Notes: generated by a model not told the origin, from the letters alone. A stretch of DNA of 64,000 nt from Saccharopolyspora flava (GCF_900116135.1 NZ_FOZX01000015.1:1-64000); one strand, 5' to 3'. Positions 42,764-51,214 are shown, counted from the stretch's first letter. Translations and numbers: made by a program.

Positions 42764-43071
42764 GCAGACCTCCAGTGGTGACAACGCCGTCAACCCGCCT
42801 ACCGGCGACCCAAAACCAGATTCAGAATGCTGGTTCTAGTTCTGGAGACTAGCCGCACCCCAACCCGAGGTCAACGGAGAAGACTCAGGCCAGATCGACG
42901 GAGAACCGCTGCAGGAGCGCGGCCTGACCCAGCGGGCTACCCCGGTCGATCCAGTGCGACAGGGCGGGGCGGGGTATCGAGCGCGATCTCGCCTGAGGTG
43001 TCGTGGTGAACGGGTGGTACGGATTTCGTTCACGGGTATCTTCCGGGAGTCCGGGAACTTAGGCTCGGGAC
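42764..43071. other. 308-base divergent promoter region of the LLM/GH3 operon and the acyl-CoA dehydrogenase gene
   Basis: The left part holds the AACCAG-N10-CTGGTT repeat. The rest contains GC-rich sequence and a short TTCC/GGAA symmetry near 43.04 kb. No open frame with convincing coding bias was seen. Confidence 0.6.
42814..42835. promoter_or_regulatory. inverted repeat upstream of the LLM/GH3 operon
   Basis: AACCAG (42814-42819) and CTGGTT (42830-42835) are perfect 6-base arms with a 10-base spacer in an AT-rich stretch 51 bases before the LLM start. A likely operator, differing from the TCAACATGTTGA site of the lyase operon. Confidence 0.5.
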
Positions 43072-45225
43072 ATGTCGATCGCGATCAATGAAGATCACCG
43101 GCTTTTGAGCGAGACCGTGTCGGATCTGCTGGTGCGGCGTGAGGCGCGGGGCGTCGGCCGCGCGCTGCTGGAGGCCGAGACCGAGGAACTGCCCGCGTTC
43201 TGGCGCGAGGCCGCCGAGCTGGGCTGGCTGGGCCTGCACCTTCCCGAGGAGTTCGGCGGAGCGGGCTTCGGGCTCGAGGAAACCGTCGTCGTCGCCGAGC
43301 AGATGGGGCGGGCGGTGGCACCCGGCCCGTTCGCGCCGACGGTCATCGCGTCCGCGGTGATCGAGCAGGCGGGCGACGACGCGGCGAAGAAGCGGTTCCT
43401 GCCCGGGCTCGCCGACGGATCGGTGCCCGCCGGGACGGCGCTGGACGCCGAGATCGAGCTCTCCGGCGGCACCGCGACCGGCTCCGCGCCCGCGGTCCTG
43501 GGCGGTGGGCTCGCGCGGCTGCTGGTGCTGCCCTGCGGCGAGGACGTCGTGATCGTCGAGGTCGGCGACGGGGTCACCGTCGAGGTCCCGGCGAACCTGG
43601 ACCCGTCGCGCCGCTGCGCGCGGGTGTCGCTGTCCTCGGCTCCCGCCGTCGTGCTGCCCGGGGCCCGCCAGGCGCTGGTCGACCTGGCGCGCGTGGTGCT
43701 GTCGGCCGAGGCCGCCGGGGTGGCGCGGGAGTGCACCGAGATCGCCGCCGCCTACGCCAAGGAGCGCGAGCAGTTCGGCCGGGTGATCGGCACGTTCCAG
43801 GCCGTCAAGCACCACTGCGCCGACATGGCGGTGGCCACCGAGCTGGTCACCAGCGCCGCCTGGGACGCCGCCCGCGCCGTGCCGACCGGCGGCGACCAGC
43901 TGTCCTTCGCCGCCTCGGCCGCCGCCGCGCTCGCCGCACCGGCGGCGGACCTGTGCGCCAACCTCAACACCCAGGTGCACGGCGGCATCGCGATCACCTG
44001 GGAGCACGACGCGCACCTGTACATGCGGCGGGCCACCGCGTTGCTGGCGCTGCTGCCCGCCGACGAGGCCGCCACCGAGCTCACCGACCTCACCCGCCGC
44101 GGCGTCACCCGGGCGCGCACCGTGGAGCTGCCGCCCGAGGCCGAGGCGCTGCGCGGCGAGATCCGCGCGGTCGCCGGCGAGATCGCCGCGCTGCCCGAGG
44201 ACCGGCAGAAGGAGCGGCTCATCGAGACCGGCTACGTGATGCCGCACTGGCCGAAGCCCTACGGCCGCGCCGCCGGTGCCGTCGAACAGCTCGTGGTGGA
44301 GCAGGAGTTCGCCGCGGCCGGGGTGCAGCGCCCCTCCTACGGCATCACGGGCTGGGTGATCCTCACGCTCATCCAGTACGGCACCGAGCAGCAGGTGGCG
44401 CGCTGGGTCGGGCCCGCGCTGCGCCAGGACGTCATCTGGTGCCAGCTGTTCAGCGAGCCCGCCGCCGGATCGGACGCGGCCGGCATCCGCACCCGCGCGA
44501 CCCGCGTGGAGGGCGGCTGGCGGGTCAACGGGCAGAAGGTGTGGACCAGCGGCGCGCACAAGGCGGGCATGGGTTTCGCGACCGTGCGCACCGATCCGGA
44601 CGTGCCCAAGCACCAGGGCATCACGATGATGGTCATCGACATGCACGCCGAAGGCGTCGAGGTCCGGCCGATCAAGATGCCGTCGGGGGCCTCGGAGTTC
44701 AACGAGGTGTTCTTCGAGGACGTGTTCGTGCCCGACGAGGACGTGGTCGGGCCGATCGACGGCGGCTGGACGGTCGCACGCGCCACGCTGGGCAACGAGA
44801 GCGTCAGCATCGGCGGCGGTCAGGGCACCATGTCGACCCCGGCCTCGGCGATGGTCCCGCACCTCGACGCCCACCCGGAGCGGTTGACCGGCGGCGCGGT
44901 CCGCATCGGCCGGTACGCGGCCGAGCACCACGCGATGGAGATGCTCAACATGCGTTCGGCGCACCGCGCGGTCGCCGGTGGTGAACCGGGTCCGGAAGGC
45001 GCGATCACCAAGCTCGTCCTCTCCGAGCTAGGGCACGACGCGGCGTCGATCATGACCGCCCTGAGCGGCCCGGAGTCGGTCTACCTGGACGGACCGGGTG
45101 CTTTCAGCGGCGCCCTCGCGCTCCTCCACCGCGGCCTGTCCATCGCGGGCGGCACCAGCGAGATCAAGCGCAACCAGATCGGCGAACGCATCCTCGGCCT
45201 CCCCCGGGACCCCCTGATCAAGTGA
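43072..45225 (+). CDS. tandem-domain acyl-CoA dehydrogenase (FadE-like)
   Basis: A 717-residue flavoprotein made of two acyl-CoA dehydrogenase units. The first (about 1-345) runs from INEDHRLLSETVSDLL through HLPEEFGGAGFGLEETVVVAEQ to QVHGGIAITWEHDAHLYMRRA. The second (about 370-717) has the full set PHWPKPYGRAAGAVEQ, WCQLFSEPAAGSDAAGIRTRA, VWTSGAHKAGMG and SIAGGTSEIKRNQIGERILG. Two-unit FadE proteins of similar size are known in mycobacteria. It would introduce the first double bond in an acyl-CoA, using FAD and ETF. The start ATG at 43072 begins a normal family N-terminus. The gene is followed by a dense palindrome cluster. Confidence 0.9.
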   Translation: MSIAINEDHRLLSETVSDLLVRREARGVGRALLEAETEELPAFWREAAELGWLGLHLPEEFGGAGFGLEETVVVAEQMGRAVAPGPFAPTVIASAVIEQAGDDAAKKRFLPGLADGSVPAGTALDAEIELSGGTATGSAPAVLGGGLARLLVLPCGEDVVIVEVGDGVTVEVPANLDPSRRCARVSLSSAPAVVLPGARQALVDLARVVLSAEAAGVARECTEIAAAYAKEREQFGRVIGTFQAVKHHCADMAVATELVTSAAWDAARAVPTGGDQLSFAASAAAALAAPAADLCANLNTQVHGGIAITWEHDAHLYMRRATALLALLPADEAATELTDLTRRGVTRARTVELPPEAEALRGEIRAVAGEIAALPEDRQKERLIETGYVMPHWPKPYGRAAGAVEQLVVEQEFAAAGVQRPSYGITGWVILTLIQYGTEQQVARWVGPALRQDVIWCQLFSEPAAGSDAAGIRTRATRVEGGWRVNGQKVWTSGAHKAGMGFATVRTDPDVPKHQGITMMVIDMHAEGVEVRPIKMPSGASEFNEVFFEDVFVPDEDVVGPIDGGWTVARATLGNESVSIGGGQGTMSTPASAMVPHLDAHPERLTGGAVRIGRYAAEHHAMEMLNMRSAHRAVAGGEPGPEGAITKLVLSELGHDAASIMTALSGPESVYLDGPGAFSGALALLHRGLSIAGGTSEIKRNQIGERILGLPRDPLIK

Positions 45226-45278
45226 CGACCACGGGGTGGAGCTCCCCCGGAAACCTCCACCCCGTCCATCACCCCTCG

Positions 45279-45310
45279 GGTGGGACAGTTTTCATGAAAA
45301 CTGTCCCACC
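45279..45310. repeat. TTTTCATGAAAA palindrome, copy 3 (perfect 32 nt)
   Basis: Arms GGTGGGACAG and CTGTCCCACC surround the core without mismatch. It lies downstream of the acyl-CoA dehydrogenase stop. Confidence 0.8.
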
Positions 45311-45341
45311 ACAAGACCCCTCACCACGTGCTGATGGTGGT

Positions 45342-45363
45342 GGCAGTTTTCATGAAAACTTCC
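45342..45363. repeat. TTTTCATGAAAA palindrome, copy 4 (mismatched arms)
   Basis: Inner AGTTTTCATGAAAACT (45345-45360) is perfect, but the left arm continues as GGC while the right continues as TCCCCC, so the outer stem breaks. The halves resemble arms of different copies, as if recombined. Confidence 0.65.
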
Positions 45364-45400
45364 CCCTCCCCACACCACCGAGTTCCCGGACGTGGGAACG

Positions 45401-45414
45401 GTTTTCCCGAAAAC
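45401..45414. repeat. variant core palindrome (copy 5)
   Basis: GTTTTCCCGAAAAC keeps the GTTTTC/GAAAAC arms but replaces the central CATG by CCCG. A wider pairing of GGGAA-CGG with CCG-TTTCCC flanks it. Confidence 0.5.
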
Positions 45415-45448
45415 GTCACCGTTTCCCCAGGTCACGTGGTGATGATCG

Positions 45449-45470
45449 GACAGTTTTCATGAAAACTGTC
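45449..45470. repeat. TTTTCATGAAAA palindrome, copy 6 (perfect 22 nt)
   Basis: GACAG and CTGTC arms around the core; TGAT/ATCA extend the stem beyond a two-base bulge. Confidence 0.75.
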
Positions 45471-45508
45471 ATCAATGACCCACTCACCACGTGGTGTCCA
45501 CGTGGTGT

Positions 45509-45550
45509 CGTGGGTGGTGACAGTTTTCATGAAAACTGTCCCCACCCACG
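45509..45550. repeat. TTTTCATGAAAA palindrome, copy 7 (42 nt, one mismatch)
   Basis: Left arm CGTGGGTGGTGACAG and right arm CTGTCCCCACCCACG pair with a single mismatch. It lies 25 bases past the thiolase stop codon. Just before it CACCACGTGGTG and further CACGTG copies occur. Confidence 0.8.
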
Positions 45551-45575
45551 AGCGTCGGGTGAGTGCCGGGGGCGG

Positions 45576-46718
45576 TCAGAGGCGTTCGATGATGGTGGCG
45601 TTGGCCGTGCCGCCGCCCTCGCACATGGTTTGCAGGCCGTAGCGCAGGTCCTTCTCGCGCATGCGGGCCAGCAGGCGGGTCATGAGGATCGCGCCCGACC
45701 CGCCCAGCGGGTGCCCGACGGCGATGGCGCCGCCGAGGGGGTTGAGGCGTTCCGGGTCGGCCCCGGTGTCGGCCAGCCAGGCCAGCGGGACCGGCGCGAA
45801 CGCCTCGTTGACCTCGTAGGTCCCGATGTCCTCGATGGACAGACCCGACCGCCGCAACACCTTGCGGGTGGCCGGGATCGGGCCGGTGAGCATCGTGATC
45901 GGGTCCGCGCCGCTGACCGCACCGCTGTGGTAGCGGGCGATCGGTGTCAGCCCGAGCTCGCGGGCGCGTTCGGAGGTGGTGATCAGCAGCGCGGCGGCGC
46001 CGTCGGAGATCTGCGAGGAGTTGCCGGCGTGGATGACGCCGTCCTCCTTGAACGCGGTCTTGAGGCCGCTCAGCTTCTCCGGCGTGGTGCCGCGCCGGAG
46101 TCCCTCGTCGGCGGTGAACTTGGTGCCCTCGACGTCGATCGGGATGATGTGGTCGTCGAAGAGCCCCCGGTCGATCGCCTCGGCCGCGCGGGCGTGCGAG
46201 GCGGCCGAGTACTCGTCGAGCCGCTGCCGGGACAAGCCCCACCGCTCGGCGATGAGTTCGGCGCCGATGCCCTGGTTGAAGGCGAACCCGTCGTAGCGCT
46301 CGGTCACCGCCGGGCCGTACGGCTGCCCGGTCTGGCGGGCCGAGCCGAGCGGGACGCGGCTCATCGACTCCACCCCGCCGGCGACCACGACGTCGTACTG
46401 GCCGGCCATGACGGCGTGCGCGGCCGAGTCGACGGCCTGCTGGCTGGAGCCGCAGGCCCGGTTGATCGTCTGCCCCGGCACGTGCTCGGGCCATCCCGCA
46501 GCCAGGGCGGCGAAGCGGCCGACGTTGCTGGACTGGTCGCCGACCTGCGACACGCAGCCCCACACCACGTCGTCGACATCGGCGGGATCGACGCCGGTGC
46601 GCTCCACCAACGCCGTCAGCACCCGCGCCGAGAGGTCCTGCGGGTGGATCCCGGACAGCGTTCCGTTGCGCTTGCCGATGGGCGTGCGGACGGCGTCGAC
46701 GATGACGGCATCCCTCAT
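45576..46718 (-). CDS. acetyl-CoA acyltransferase (thiolase)
   Basis: A 380-residue thiolase with nucleophile C89 in INRACGSSQQAVDSAAHAVM, the histidine in GGAIAVGHPLGGSGAILMT and the second cysteine in LQTMCEGGGTANATIIERL. It is about 16 residues shorter than the thiolase at 30821-32011, otherwise a clear paralogue. It follows the enoyl-CoA hydratase gene by 13 bases on the same strand, so the pair forms a beta-oxidation operon (hydration and thiolysis), with the tandem FadE gene converging from the other side. Confidence 0.95.
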   Translation of the reverse strand: MRDAVIVDAVRTPIGKRNGTLSGIHPQDLSARVLTALVERTGVDPADVDDVVWGCVSQVGDQSSNVGRFAALAAGWPEHVPGQTINRACGSSQQAVDSAAHAVMAGQYDVVVAGGVESMSRVPLGSARQTGQPYGPAVTERYDGFAFNQGIGAELIAERWGLSRQRLDEYSAASHARAAEAIDRGLFDDHIIPIDVEGTKFTADEGLRRGTTPEKLSGLKTAFKEDGVIHAGNSSQISDGAAALLITTSERARELGLTPIARYHSGAVSGADPITMLTGPIPATRKVLRRSGLSIEDIGTYEVNEAFAPVPLAWLADTGADPERLNPLGGAIAVGHPLGGSGAILMTRLLARMREKDLRYGLQTMCEGGGTANATIIERL

Positions 46719-46731
46719 GACCGGACTCCCC

Positions 46732-47496
46732 TCACTCCCCGCGCCAGACGGGCTTGCGCTTCTCGGCGAAGGCGATCGCGCCCTCCTGGGCGTCGGCGGA
46801 GGTGAACACCGGCGCGGCGATCTCCGACTGCCGCGCGAAGGCCTCCTCGTCGGTCCAGGTCACGGCACCGGCGACGATCTGCTTGGTGGCGCGCACCGCC
46901 AGCGGCCCGTTGGCGGCGATGCGCGCGGCCAGCTCCCGCGCCTCGGCCAGCGCGCCGCCGGGCTCGGTGAGCTTGTTGACCAGGCCGTGCTGGTGGGCGG
47001 TCTCGGCGGTGATCGGGTCGCCGGTCAGCGCGATCTCCATCGCCAGCTGGTACGGCAGCGTCTTGGGCAGCCGCAGCAGCCCGCCTGCGGCGGCGACGAG
47101 GCTGCGCTTGACCTCGGGCAGCCCGAACTTCGACTCCCGGGAGGCGACGATGAGGTCGGCCGACAGCGCCAGTTCGCAGCCACCGGCCAGCGCCCAGCCC
47201 TCGACGGCGGCGATGAGCGGCTTGGTCGGGGGCTTCTCGGTGAGCCCGCCGAACCCGCGCCCGGGCAGTGAGGGCCGCTCACCTCGGGTGAAGGCCTTGA
47301 GGTCCATGCCCGCGCAGAAGGTGCCCCCGGCACCGGTGAGCACGGCCGCGGTCAGGTCACCGCGGGATTCGAACTCGTCGATCGCGGCCGCGATGCCCTC
47401 GGCGACCGAGCGGTCGACGGCGTTGCGGGCCTCGGGGCGGTTGATGGTGATCTGCGCGATCCCGTCCGCGAACTCGGTCAGAACACTGTCACTCAT
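46732..47496 (-). CDS. enoyl-CoA hydratase/isomerase (crotonase family)
   Basis: A 254-residue crotonase. The oxyanion-hole segments are GGTFCAGMDLKAF and WALAGGCELALSADLI; the catalytic glutamates lie in GGCELAL and GLPEVKRSL. AGGAG is 8 bases before ATG 47496; the frame is open to 47577 but that part overlaps the end of the deaminase gene. It hydrates trans-2-enoyl-CoA. A TARCGATCGYTA-like operator 40 bases upstream links it to the SDR/thiolase promoter at 30.7 kb. Confidence 0.92.
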   Translation of the reverse strand: MSDSVLTEFADGIAQITINRPEARNAVDRSVAEGIAAAIDEFESRGDLTAAVLTGAGGTFCAGMDLKAFTRGERPSLPGRGFGGLTEKPPTKPLIAAVEGWALAGGCELALSADLIVASRESKFGLPEVKRSLVAAAGGLLRLPKTLPYQLAMEIALTGDPITAETAHQHGLVNKLTEPGGALAEARELAARIAANGPLAVRATKQIVAGAVTWTDEEAFARQSEIAAPVFTSADAQEGAIAFAEKRKPVWRGE

Positions 47497-47536
47497 CGGC
47501 GGATCTCCTGTGATCGGCTCGGCGGCTCCGGTCAGC

Positions 47537-47550
47537 TTAACGGTCGCTAG
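47537..47550. promoter_or_regulatory. third copy of the acyl-CoA regulon operator
   Basis: TTAACGGTCGCTAG differs by one base from the complement of the site at 30784-30797. It overlaps the stop codon of the upstream deaminase gene and precedes the enoyl-CoA hydratase/thiolase operon. Confidence 0.6.
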
Positions 47551-48556
47551 CTTGGGAATCGACTGCTGGCGCGGCATCGATCTCGGCGAGCAGCCGCGCC
47601 TTGAGCTCCGGTTCGGCGAAGCTCGCCTCCACCCCGTTGCGGGCCAGGCCCGCGAGCCGCGCGTGGTCCAGCCCCATGCGCTGAGCGGCGTGGTACTCGC
47701 CGGTGAGGTCGGTGCCGAACATGGGCGGGTCGTCGGAGTTGAGGGTGACCAGCAGCCCGGCGTCGAGCATCCGCGGCAGCGGGTGCTCCTCGAGCCCGGC
47801 CACCACCCGCGTGCGCAGGTTCGAGGTCGGCGAGACGTCCAGCGGGATCCGGTGTTCGCGCAGGTGGGCGACCAGGTCGGGGTCGCGGAGGCTGGCGATG
47901 CCGTGGCCGATGCGGTCGGCGCCGAGGTCGCGCAGCGCGGTCCACACGCTGTCCGGCCCGCCGGTCTCCCCGGCGTGCGGCAGGCTGCGCAGCCCGGCGT
48001 CGCGGGCGCGCGCGAAGATCCCGGCGAAGGGCGCGCGGTCGACCTCGATGCCGCCGACGCTGAACCCGAGCACGCTGTCCGGCCCGTGCCGCAGCGCCGC
48101 CTCGAGCGTCGCCGCCCCGGCCTCCACGCCGAAGTCGCCGGAGAAGTCGGGGACCCAGCGGACGGTGATGTCGTGCTCGGCCTCGACCTCCAACCGCCCG
48201 CGTTCGAGCCCGGCGAAGACCAGCTCGGCGGGGATGCCGCGCTTGAGGTGGTTGGACAGGCTGAAGTTCATCTCCGCGTAGCGCACGTTCTGCCCCGCCA
48301 GGGCGCGGAGAGTCTCGGCGGCCAGCAGCGCGAAGTCGTCCTCGTCGCAGAGCACCCGCACCGCGTTGCGGTAGACGTCGATGAAGTGCGCGAAGTCGCG
48401 GAACCCGTACCAGGCCCGCACCTCCTCCAGGGTGCCGGGCAGGTCGGCGATGCCGTGCTTGCGCGCGAGCTGCAGCAGGGTCGCCGGCTGCATCGAGCCC
48501 TCCAGGTGCACGTGGAGCTCGACCTTGGGCAGGGAGTCGATGAAGGTGCTGCGCAT
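47537..48556 (-). CDS. add: adenosine deaminase family protein
   Basis: A 339-residue zinc amidohydrolase of the adenosine/AMP deaminase family, hydrolysing the amino group of a purine nucleoside in the cytoplasm. Zinc ligands H15 and H17 are in VELHVHLEGSMQP, the catalytic glutamate in LPHAGETGGPDS, a histidine in RIGHGIAS and the aspartates in VTLNSDDPPMFGTDLTGEY. Adenosine is the standard substrate, but related enzymes act on aminodeoxyfutalosine, which cannot be excluded. Divergent from the PPOX-fold gene (99 bases between starts). Confidence 0.88.
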   Translation of the reverse strand: MRSTFIDSLPKVELHVHLEGSMQPATLLQLARKHGIADLPGTLEEVRAWYGFRDFAHFIDVYRNAVRVLCDEDDFALLAAETLRALAGQNVRYAEMNFSLSNHLKRGIPAELVFAGLERGRLEVEAEHDITVRWVPDFSGDFGVEAGAATLEAALRHGPDSVLGFSVGGIEVDRAPFAGIFARARDAGLRSLPHAGETGGPDSVWTALRDLGADRIGHGIASLRDPDLVAHLREHRIPLDVSPTSNLRTRVVAGLEEHPLPRMLDAGLLVTLNSDDPPMFGTDLTGEYHAAQRMGLDHARLAGLARNGVEASFAEPELKARLLAEIDAAPAVDSQASDR

Positions 48557-48655
48557 CCCTCGATCCTGACCCGTCGATCACCTCCTGTCGAACCCGTGAC
48601 ATCGCCCGGCTCGGGACATACGGTCGAGAGCGCTCGACGACGAGAAGGGACTTCG

Positions 48656-49153
48656 ATGGCCAAGCAGCGCGCCCAGGTTCAGATGACGCCGGAGGAGATC
48701 GAGGCGTTCCTGGCCACCCGTCGCACGGCGACGTTGTCCACGCTGGGCCCGTCCGGGCACCCGCACGCGGTGGCGATGTGGTTCGCGCTGCTCGACGGGG
48801 TGATCTGGTTCGAGACCAAGGCCAAGGCGCAGAAGGCCATCAACATCGGGCGCGACCCGCGGGTGACCGTTCTGGTCGAGGACGGGCTGACCTACGAGAC
48901 GCTGCGCGGCGTGTCCCTGGAGGGGCGGGCCGAGATCGTCGACGACCCGGACGCGCTGTGGGCGGTGGGCGTCAACATCTGGGAGCGCTACCACGGCCCC
49001 TACACCGACGAGGTCAAGCCGCTGGTGGAGTACATGCTGCACAAGCGGGTCGCCGTGCGGGTCGACGTCGAGCGCACGCGCTCGTGGGATCACCGCAAGC
49101 TCGGCCTCGACCCGACTCCGCTGGGCGGCACCACGGCACCGCACTACTCCTGA
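48656..49153 (+). CDS. PPOX-fold flavin/F420-dependent protein
   Basis: A 165-residue split-barrel protein of the pyridoxamine 5'-phosphate oxidase-like class. It reads MTPEEIEAFLATRRTATLSTLG, GHPHAVAMWFALLDGVIWFETKAKAQKA, NIGRDPRVTVLVEDG and SLEGRAEIVDDPD. The group is common in actinobacteria, many members using coenzyme F420 as redox cofactor; whether this one binds F420 or FMN is not decided. GAGAAGGGA lies 5 bases before ATG 48656. The same frame is open far upstream, opposite two real genes, and is not coding there. Confidence 0.87.
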   Translation: MAKQRAQVQMTPEEIEAFLATRRTATLSTLGPSGHPHAVAMWFALLDGVIWFETKAKAQKAINIGRDPRVTVLVEDGLTYETLRGVSLEGRAEIVDDPDALWAVGVNIWERYHGPYTDEVKPLVEYMLHKRVAVRVDVERTRSWDHRKLGLDPTPLGGTTAPHYS

Positions 49154-49244
49154 GTCCTCGGTGGATTATTCCAGCGCTCGTTGCTGAAAACGGCGTAACT
49201 GCAGCGGATTCGCGCCGCACGGGGTTCCCGTCCTGGCAGGGTGG

Positions 49245-49751
49245 ATGGCACATCATCCGTCCCCCTGTCGTGGAATCGAGGGAACCACCTTGCCGATACC
49301 CGGATCCCGTCCGCTCGCCGACTTCCTGCGCCTGGAGGCCAGTCACGATCGGCTCGTCGGCGAGAGACTCGTTCCCGTCGACGGCGATGACGCGACGAGA
49401 GCCGAATGGTTGTACGAGCGGGCGGGTTTCGGGCTGCTGGCGCTGGACCTGTCGGAATCCCGGTTCTACTACGCCAATCTCACCGCCCAGCGGCACTTCG
49501 AGTACGCCTGGGACGAGTTCCTCGGGATGCCCTCGCACCTCTCGGCCCCGCCCGAGGGGCAGCAGGACCGGGACCGGTTCCTCGGCGCGGTCCGCGAGAA
49601 GGGCTTCGCCGACGGCTACCGCGGCGTGCGGGTGGCGGCCTCGGGTCGCCGGTTCTGGATCGAGGACGTGCTCATGTGGAACGTGCTCGACGAGACCGGC
49701 GAACCGATCGGGCAGGCCGCGATGATCCGCGACTGGACCGACTGCGGGTGA
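49245..49751 (+). CDS. MEKHLA (PAS-like) domain protein
   Basis: A 168-residue single-domain protein. The MEKHLA signature runs from AEWLYERAGFGLLALDLSES through FYYANLTAQRHFEYAWDEFLGMPSHLSAPP to GVRVAASGRRFWIEDVLMWNVLD and ending GQAAMIRDW. MEKHLA domains are PAS relatives, probably ligand or redox sensors; no output domain is attached. A TTG at 49290 with GAGGGA 6 bases before it is an alternative start, giving 153 residues. No operon partner is evident. Confidence 0.8.
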   Translation: MAHHPSPCRGIEGTTLPIPGSRPLADFLRLEASHDRLVGERLVPVDGDDATRAEWLYERAGFGLLALDLSESRFYYANLTAQRHFEYAWDEFLGMPSHLSAPPEGQQDRDRFLGAVREKGFADGYRGVRVAASGRRFWIEDVLMWNVLDETGEPIGQAAMIRDWTDCG

Positions 49752-49844
49752 CGCATCCCCTGGTCAGGTGACGAAGTTGATGATGCCCTGCACCCTCCCC
49801 CGACGTCGTCGATGCTGGCCGGGGCCGGAGGAGCGGGAGGGCGC

Positions 49845-50897
49845 ATGGCGTCGTTCGAGTGTCGCGTGTTCGTGGACGGGGTGCTGAGCGCGCGTCCGCC
49901 CACGCTGCGCGAGGCCGCCGACGTCCTGCGCGGCGATGAGGGCGTGGTGTGGATCGGGTTGCGCGATCCCGACCCGGCGACGCTCGACACCGCCGCCGAG
50001 CTGTTCGCGCTGCACCCGCTGGCCATCGAGGACACCCAGAAGGGCCATCAGCGCGCCAAGATCGAGCGCTACGGCGACGCGCTGTTCGTGGTGATCCGCC
50101 CCAGCTGGTACGCCGAGACCGTCGAGTTCGGCGAGGTGCACCTGTTCATCGGGCACCGCTTCGTCATCACCGTCCGCCGCGGGGAGCGGCCCGACCTCAC
50201 CGCGGCCCGCGAGGCGCTGGAGGCCGATCCGGAGTTCCTGGGCTTCGGGCCGGAGGCGATGGTCACGGCACTGCTGGACGCGCTGGTCGACGGCTACGCG
50301 CCGGTCGTCGCCCGCCTGCAGGACGACGTCGACGGCGTCGAGGACAGCCTGTTCGGGCAGCGTCGGGTCGATCCGCAGCTGTCCGAGCGGATCTACCACC
50401 TGCTGGAGAAGGTCATCGGGATGCAGCGGGCCGTCGACCCGCTCTCCGGGGTCCTGCGCGAGCTGATGAGCGGCGGCGCCGTCGAGCACGAGGAGGTGCG
50501 GCACCGGCTGCGCAACGTCCTCGACCACACCACCCGGGTCTCCGAGTCCGTGGACACGTTGCGCTCGCTGCTGGAGAGCTCCCTGTCGGTGCACTCCACG
50601 CTGATCTCCCTGGAGCAGAACGAGGAGATGCGCCGCATCTCCAGCGCGAGCCTCGCCCAGGGCGAGGAGAGCCGCCGTCTCGCCGAGGAGACCATCCAGC
50701 AGGGCGAGCAGATGAAGAAGATCTCCTCCTGGGCGGCGATCCTGTTCACCCCCACGCTCGTGGCCGGCGTCTACGGGATGAACTTCGACCACATGCCGGA
50801 GCTGCACTGGCTCGCCGGCTATCCCTTCGCCCTGGCGCTGATGCTCGGGCTGGGCGTCTCGTTGTGGATCATCTTCAAGCACAAGCGCTGGCTCTGA
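49845..50897 (+). CDS. corA: CorA-type magnesium/cobalt transporter
   Basis: A 350-residue homopentameric divalent-cation channel. The cytoplasmic domain (about 1-285) ends in a long stalk helix (SLLESSLSVHSTLISLEQNE and a repeated glutamine/glutamate-rich segment), followed by two membrane helices separated by the selectivity signature GVYGMNFDHMPEL, with a basic C-terminus KHKRWL. ATG 49845 follows GCGGGAGGGC. It is an isolated gene closed by an 18-base palindrome. Confidence 0.93.
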   Translation: MASFECRVFVDGVLSARPPTLREAADVLRGDEGVVWIGLRDPDPATLDTAAELFALHPLAIEDTQKGHQRAKIERYGDALFVVIRPSWYAETVEFGEVHLFIGHRFVITVRRGERPDLTAAREALEADPEFLGFGPEAMVTALLDALVDGYAPVVARLQDDVDGVEDSLFGQRRVDPQLSERIYHLLEKVIGMQRAVDPLSGVLRELMSGGAVEHEEVRHRLRNVLDHTTRVSESVDTLRSLLESSLSVHSTLISLEQNEEMRRISSASLAQGEESRRLAEETIQQGEQMKKISSWAAILFTPTLVAGVYGMNFDHMPELHWLAGYPFALALMLGLGVSLWIIFKHKRWL

Positions 50898-51214
50898 CCT
50901 GCGCGTCCGCGCTCGCGAGCGCGGTCGGCACCCGGGGCGGTGAGCCGGGGAGGCGGGGCCGGGTAGACTCCTTTTCCGCTCCGGCGTGCTGACCAGCGTG
51001 AACGTTGTCGTCGTGGCGTCGACAACCATCCCGACCGCAGCGCACGCGTCCGCCGGTGATCCCCAGCGCAGCGGCCCACCCCGTCCATCACGCCGCCGAC
51101 CGAGTCACGGAGTCCGCGAACCACGACCCGCCCTGTCGGATCTCGGCGTCACGGCACCCGCGTGCCCGCGACCGGGCCGCGAGACCACCTTCCCCCAGCT
51201 CACGGAGTTCACCC
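50898..51214. other. 317-base gap between corA and the BCCT gene
   Basis: It contains the corA palindrome (50907-50924) and otherwise no coding-like frame. A leader for the transporter must lie here; no known riboswitch was recognised. Confidence 0.5.
50907..50924. terminator. palindrome after corA
   Basis: CCGCGCTCGCGAGCGCGG is a perfect 18-base palindrome starting 9 bases past the corA stop. Confidence 0.55.

Noticed and set aside
45279-45550. Palindrome cluster read as attachment site or origin
   Set aside because: The same core occurs at other gene ends without integrase genes, and no DnaA boxes or replication genes are near.
46754-48655. Upstream open part of the PPOX-fold frame, 634 codons
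   Set aside because: It runs opposite the enoyl-CoA hydratase and deaminase genes, which have clear motifs; the PPOX-fold start at 48656 has its own ribosome-binding site.
50898-51214. Riboswitch in front of the BCCT gene
   Set aside because: The leader is long enough, but no conserved riboswitch core could be identified by eye; a covariance-model scan would be needed.
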